Assembly: GCA_046760445.1 (NCBI GenBank) | Contig: JBHIEE010000112.1 | Coordinates: 1 to 8,719 of the forward strand | Direction: 5' to 3' | DNA: 8,719 nt | Source: JBHIEE01 sp046760445 | GTDB lineage: Bacteria > Acidobacteriota > Aminicenantia > JdFR-78 | In this document: one piece after another, positions 6,064 through 8,719 of the stretch | Layout: each line of letters opens with the position of its first letter | Position numbering within the stretch: position 1 is the stretch's first letter | The notes under the pieces: generated by a model | The model's database searches: none | What the model was told of the DNA's origin: nothing | Seen by the model: only the letters and a program-made list of their open reading frames with translations | Made by a program: the position numbers and the translations under genes

Positions 6064-6297
6064 TTATGGAGTTTTTCCAGCAAATTCAGGAACGCCGGCT
6101 TTCTCTAAAATTCTCTTAGATTGGAGTAAAAATTTCTTTGCTTCAAGAATCTCAAGATAAACCGGTAAGTCCTTTGGGCTAAAATGGACAATAATATTCC
6201 CTATCTCCATTGCGTATTCAATAGGTTTTTTAGAAATCTCTATTCTTAATACATCTCCCTCTGGGTCGTAGCTAATCTTGGTTTTTTTATTTTTCAT
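6064..6297 (-). CDS. DUF2283 protein, probable antitoxin-like partner
   Basis: A 77-residue protein with the DUF2283 signature: an N-terminal ISYDPEGDVLRIEIS strand pair, then IGNIIVHFSPKDLPVYLEILEAKKFL. No signal peptide or membrane segment is seen. The C-terminal third (LQSKRILEKAGVPEFAGKTP) is an extension that could be a helix plus a tail contacting a partner. Its ATG at 6297 lies inside the end of the preceding DUF4258 gene (11-nt overlap), so the two are probably co-translated. DUF2283 proteins often lie next to DUF4258 or RelE-like genes and are commonly treated as antitoxin-like. The order here is toxin first, then antitoxin, as in higBA or brnTA-type pairs. No DNA-binding helix-turn-helix is evident, so autoregulation is not obvious. 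Family call is good; the antitoxin role is inferred. Confidence 0.8.
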   Translation of the reverse strand: MKNKKTKISYDPEGDVLRIEISKKPIEYAMEIGNIIVHFSPKDLPVYLEILEAKKFLLQSKRILEKAGVPEFAGKTP

Positions 6298-6538
6298 ATT
6301 GTTTTCTTCTTCCCGGATAGAAAGTAATTATGCTTTTATTTTTATTTTCCTTCTTATAAACTACTCTTAAAACATAGGCAGGGTTGATTTTCTTTTGAGC
6401 AATTAAAAGAGGATATCTAGAATGATCAACCAAATCTGGATTATTTATTGTATCAATTACTTGTTTTTTAGTAATTATAAATTTGTGGTCTTTCAATATT
6501 TTGAACTTTTCCTGGGCGTGTTTGGTAAAATGAATCAC
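6287..6538 (-). CDS. DUF4258 (RelE/BrnT-like) protein, probable toxin
   Basis: An 83-residue basic protein matching DUF4258: FTKHAQEKF near the N-terminus, the helix ITKKQVIDTINNPD, then alternating strands with YVLRVVYKKE and a final SIITFYPGRRKQYEK. This fold is related to small RNase toxins of the RelE/BrnT type. Here a His (His7), several Lys/Arg residues and C-terminal Arg-Arg-Lys could form the active face, but no catalytic residue is proven. It starts with GTG at 6538, chosen because HFTKHA is the normal family start. No Shine-Dalgarno is visible in the roughly 20-base leader. It is the first gene of a two-gene unit with the overlapping DUF2283 gene and has its own promoter. Toxicity is inferred from the family and the pairing. 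Confidence 0.8.
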   Translation of the reverse strand: MIHFTKHAQEKFKILKDHKFIITKKQVIDTINNPDLVDHSRYPLLIAQKKINPAYVLRVVYKKENKNKSIITFYPGRRKQYEK

Positions 6539-6565
6539 AAAATAATAATATCAGATTTCTTATTT

Positions 6566-6593
6566 ATTTTACCTATTTTAAATTGATTGTCAA
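6566..6593 (-). promoter_or_regulatory. Sigma70-type promoter of the DUF4258/DUF2283 pair
   Basis: The minus strand reads TTGACA (6593-6588, perfect match), a 16-base spacer, then TAAAAT (6571-6566, five of six). The predicted transcript start near 6559 leaves a leader of about 20 bases before the GTG at 6538. It is the best promoter sequence in the window. Confidence 0.6.
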
Positions 6594-6617
6594 ATTTCAA
6601 ACCATCAAAATCAGATT

Positions 6618-6658
6618 AAGAAAAACTCTCGGGCGGGAAAATAAAAAACTACCCAGCC
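6618..6658 (-). terminator. Terminator-like hairpin ending the surface-protein cluster
   Basis: On the minus strand GGCTGGG (6658-6652) pairs with CCCGCC (6637-6632) around one bulged base, followed by CGAGAG and TTTTTCTT. The 14-base loop includes the stop codon of the 300-residue protein (6651-6649). The U-run begins several bases after the stem, so efficiency is uncertain. Confidence 0.4.
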
Positions 6659-7545
6659 TTCCTAAGTTTTGTGTCCCAAAATTTTGGCGGGCCAGCGATG
6701 GGCTTTTTTGTTGCGAAATCAAGGTCGCCAGTCCAAGGAGGACCATCGTCGTAGGTTACATATCCTAATTCAGTATTAAGGGCATCACCTCCCATTGTTC
6801 CTGAAGGGACTTTGAATATTTCATATTTCCAAGTATCTCTCTCTATTCTCAAGAATGTTAAAACATCGGCTCTATCAAATATATTTCCCCAAAAGTATCT
6901 GTCATCTTTTGTCCACTCATTAAAGCCAATACTACCTTTAAGCTCAGGATATTTGTCCACTATTTCTTTAAGCGGTAAAACAAAAATATCTTCTTGGGTA
7001 TTCAAATTTTTAATGACTAAAGCATAATCTGGGTTGCCAAGATAGCTTCGTTCGAGAACAAGATATGTTTCTGTGGGGTCAATGCGGAAATCCGTACCGT
7101 ATCCACTTCCAGATATTGGGCCGGATAAGAATATTTGTGATTTTCCATCTCCACTATAATAATATCGCCACAATTCAATTTTATAATTAGGTAATGCTTG
7201 TTTTTTTGTGTAATCATAATTAAATGATCTTGTTGCATATACTCCGCATCGATGCAGCTCTATGGGGTGGTAATGATCCGGTATTGGTAATTCAATTTGA
7301 AAACTAAATATCTCTTGCTTAGTTTCCTTATTTTTGACGAATATAGTAGCCAAGCTAACATCATCTTTTCTCTTATGAATTTGGTAATCGGCGAATTCAT
7401 CATCAGCTAAACATGCTCCGTGACTTGGTTCTTCTGGTTGTCTTCTTAACGAGTAATAATAAATACCTGTACCTAACAGCAAAACTAAAGCCAGTAAAGA
7501 AACTACCAAGATTATAACTTTCTTGTTTTGATAACTGATGCTCAT
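6649..7545 (-). CDS. Membrane-anchored extracytoplasmic protein, possibly propeller-like
   Basis: I do not recognise a named family. Numbering from the ATG at 7545 (298 residues), residues 10-31 are a hydrophobic segment (VIILVVSLLALVLLLGTGIYYY) preceded by NKK. This is a signal anchor that puts the rest outside the membrane. No lipobox is present. The outer part has two Cys (45 and 100) that could form a disulfide. It is rich in Tyr, Trp and Asp, with repeated strand-like stretches such as FRIDPTETYLVLERS and FNEWTKDDRYFWGNIF, which recall beta-propeller blades. A TTG two codons upstream (7551) has AGGA at a better distance (nine bases) than the ATG and may be the true start. It is the last gene of the surface cluster, 28 bases after the VCBS-like domain gene. 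Function is unknown; location is a fair inference. Confidence 0.75.
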   Translation of the reverse strand: MSISYQNKKVIILVVSLLALVLLLGTGIYYYSLRRQPEEPSHGACLADDEFADYQIHKRKDDVSLATIFVKNKETKQEIFSFQIELPIPDHYHPIELHRCGVYATRSFNYDYTKKQALPNYKIELWRYYYSGDGKSQIFLSGPISGSGYGTDFRIDPTETYLVLERSYLGNPDYALVIKNLNTQEDIFVLPLKEIVDKYPELKGSIGFNEWTKDDRYFWGNIFDRADVLTFLRIERDTWKYEIFKVPSGTMGGDALNTELGYVTYDDGPPWTGDLDFATKKPIAGPPKFWDTKLRKAG

Positions 7546-7573
7546 AAACAAAATAAACTATCCTATGATAATT

Positions 7574-7888
7574 TTATTTACCAACAATCCTGATAGAATC
7601 TGTTCCTTTAATTAATGCTCCATCAGTTAATTGGCCTGTTAAAGTAGATTCGGTATCAGTGGGGTCTAATTGGAGAGATTGAGTGCTAAAATGTAATATT
7701 AAATCCAAATCATTATCATTATCCACATCTTCCAATTTTCCTCTTAGGGGATTAGCTCCTGCAAAAACAACGCTATCTATCACAATGTCTTTAACATCAA
7801 AGAAATCATTTGTTAAAACGGCTACAGGTGTTACACCTTTGGATTTAAGATTGATGCTGTTTGGATAACTGTTTAATATGGTGTTCAT
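7574..7888 (-). CDS. Stand-alone VCBS-like surface domain without its own signal peptide
   Basis: A 104-residue protein that is almost exactly one domain of a type common in large bacterial surface proteins: SYPNSINLKSKGVTPVAVL, then FDVKDI, then the acidic DVDNDNDLDLILHF, and the closing LTGQLTDGALIKGTDSIRIV. The acidic loop (Asp at alternate positions) resembles a calcium-binding site. There is no signal peptide or membrane segment. Its ATG overlaps the stop of the upstream anchored protein (ATGA at 7888-7885) and no Shine-Dalgarno is seen, pointing to translational coupling. The same domain occurs again, partial, at 8443-8718. Since the domain is normally outside the cell, a cytoplasmic copy is odd. 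It may have been split from the upstream gene, or work as an associated subunit exported in another way. The domain assignment is fairly sure; the role is unknown. Confidence 0.75.
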   Translation of the reverse strand: MNTILNSYPNSINLKSKGVTPVAVLTNDFFDVKDIVIDSVVFAGANPLRGKLEDVDNDNDLDLILHFSTQSLQLDPTDTESTLTGQLTDGALIKGTDSIRIVGK

Positions 7889-8406
7889 TTCAAGAATTTG
7901 AAAGTAGCGAGGACTTGGTTGAAAATTTCTGTGTATTGCTCATTATCTGTGCCCAAGATTATTTTATATTCTCCGAGCGGCAGAATAATCGCTGTTTCTT
8001 GCGAACCCTCAAATTCGTACTGGTATTTAATACCCAAAACGCCATCAACAGTCACTTCGGAGGTGGTTTTTTCTATATTTTGAAATGAACGCTCTGGAAA
8101 TTCAGGTAAGGCAATATTGACAGAAACAGGAAAACGAGAGTACCAACCCACTGTGGGTCTTATTACCATATTAAATTTACTATAATAACTTCCGAAAGTG
8201 TTCTCTTTTACGACCCAATCTTGAGGATACTGGAATTCAAAGCCCCATTCTTCGTTGCGGTATAGTTTCAAGCCATTTACGTCAACGGCATCCTTATTGA
8301 ATTGAGGTTCGGTGATGTCATTGGTTGGCGACACGGCATCTTGAGGAAACAAAAAGACTGCTGCTAAGAAACCGAGAAGTAACACGGTACTGATAACGAG
8401 CAACAA
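7885..8406 (-). CDS. Membrane-anchored PsbP-like domain protein
   Basis: The N-terminus is a hydrophobic segment (LLVISTVLLLGFLAAVFLF), followed by a short linker and a domain beginning LYRNEEWGFEFQYPQDW. That pattern is typical of PsbP-like or related lipoprotein-type domains in small-genome bacteria. It ends EIFNQVLATFKFLK, also typical. The protein should sit on the outer face of the cytoplasmic membrane. The given start is a TTG at 8406, but the open frame continues upstream with LKRKRILL, the positive stretch expected before a signal anchor. It reaches the preceding gene's stop at 8443 without any ATG, GTG or TTG. An ATT at 8430, nine bases after AAGAG, would give M-LKRKRILLLLV, so the real start may be non-standard. 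The stop overlaps the next gene's ATG. Binding partner or substrate is unknown. Confidence 0.75.
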   Translation of the reverse strand: MLLVISTVLLLGFLAAVFLFPQDAVSPTNDITEPQFNKDAVDVNGLKLYRNEEWGFEFQYPQDWVVKENTFGSYYSKFNMVIRPTVGWYSRFPVSVNIALPEFPERSFQNIEKTTSEVTVDGVLGIKYQYEFEGSQETAIILPLGEYKIILGTDNEQYTEIFNQVLATFKFLK

Positions 8407-8442
8407 TAGAATACGTTTTCGTTTCAGAATAGGTATGTTCTC

Positions 8443-8719
8443 TTACGGAACGACTCTAATAGAATCGGCTCCTTTAATATTCCGACCATCGACTAAAAAT
8501 CCGTTGAGTTCTGCTTGTATATCTGTTTCTGTTAATTCGAGTGCTTCAGTAATAATGTGTATGACTATATCAAGTATAGAATCACCGTTTATGTCTTCGT
8601 AGCCAACTATTGCCTGACCATTGCCCTTTAATTTTATGCCGGCGTTTACGAGAGTAACAGTAGTAGTGTCTATTTGGGAAACATCAAATGTCGGAGAGCC
8701 AAAGATGGCAATAGGAACA
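8443..8719 (-). CDS. C-terminal end of a VCBS-like domain protein (partial, runs off the window)
   Basis: The minus-strand frame is open from the window edge (first full codon at 8718) to TAA at 8445-8443, giving 91 residues. They read VPIAIFGSPTFDVSQIDTTTV, then EDINGDSILDIVIHI, and end GRNIKGADSIRVVP. This aligns along its whole length with the stand-alone domain at 7574-7888: VPIAIF/TPVAVL, FDV, the acidic loop, and KGADSIRVV/KGTDSIRIV. It is therefore a second copy of the same domain. Its start, and any signal peptide or further domains, lie outside the window. The stop is in the same frame as the following PsbP-like gene and only a few codons before it, so the two are tightly linked. The acidic loop is weaker here, with Asn, Gly and Ser at positions that are Asp or Asn in the other copy. 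Confidence 0.8.
   Translation of the reverse strand, partial: VPIAIFGSPTFDVSQIDTTTVTLVNAGIKLKGNGQAIVGYEDINGDSILDIVIHIITEALELTETDIQAELNGFLVDGRNIKGADSIRVVP

Noticed and set aside
7870..7900. Programmed frameshift fusing the PsbP-like protein to the VCBS-like domain
   Set aside because: No slippery heptamer is in phase at TTC AAA TTC TTG AAA TGA; the ATGA overlap is explained by ordinary translational coupling.
1..8719. TGA recoding as in Gracilibacteria or SR1
   Set aside because: The PsbP-like gene ends naturally at TGA after a family-typical C-terminus, and no conserved region requires reading through TGA.

Overview
The window is AT-rich, lysine- and isoleucine-rich bacterial DNA with every recognisable gene on the minus strand, short spacers and several overlapping or abutting genes. 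The standard bacterial code fits: TAA, TAG and TGA all end genes. The mix suggests a small-genome Patescibacteria/CPR-type bacterium (inference; no rRNA or other marker is present). It comprises an adenosylcobalamin-dependent ribonucleotide reductase with an intein, a tail-less FtsZ, a DUF4258/DUF2283 pair, and short membrane-anchored proteins with PsbP-like and VCBS-like surface domains.

Read in the direction of transcription (right to left): (1) 8719-6649, a surface-protein cluster. It holds the end of a VCBS-like domain gene, an anchored PsbP-like protein, a second stand-alone VCBS-like domain joined to it by an ATGA overlap, and a 300-residue anchored extracytoplasmic protein, then a terminator-like hairpin. 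(2) 6593-5994, a two-gene toxin-antitoxin-like unit (DUF4258 then DUF2283, 11-nt overlap) with its own promoter and terminator. (3) 5989-5706, a monocistronic 60-residue zinc-ribbon-like protein with promoter, strong ribosome binding site and terminator. (4) 5614-4682, ftsZ ending exactly at the end of its globular domain. (5) 4576-69, an nrdJ-cobO operon: a class II ribonucleotide reductase followed after one base by the corrinoid adenosyltransferase that makes its cofactor.

The most striking locus is nrdJ. A 426-residue intein with an HNH-type homing endonuclease region sits directly before the Cys expected to carry the catalytic thiyl radical, so the intein's +1 residue is that Cys. The intein ends in Ser-Gln rather than His-Asn. 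About 380 nt further on, the nrdJ frame breaks: the reading frame stops at 1488, and the rest of the enzyme continues in the -1 frame. A canonical-looking G GGA AAA heptamer lies at the break, followed by roughly 30 nt more than the family needs. This could be a sequencing error, a decayed gene, or recoding.

No tRNA, rRNA, CRISPR array or complete insertion sequence was seen. No gene-free stretch exceeds 300 bases; the largest gaps (4536-4681, 5615-5757, 5941-6063, 6539-6648) hold the promoters and terminators listed.
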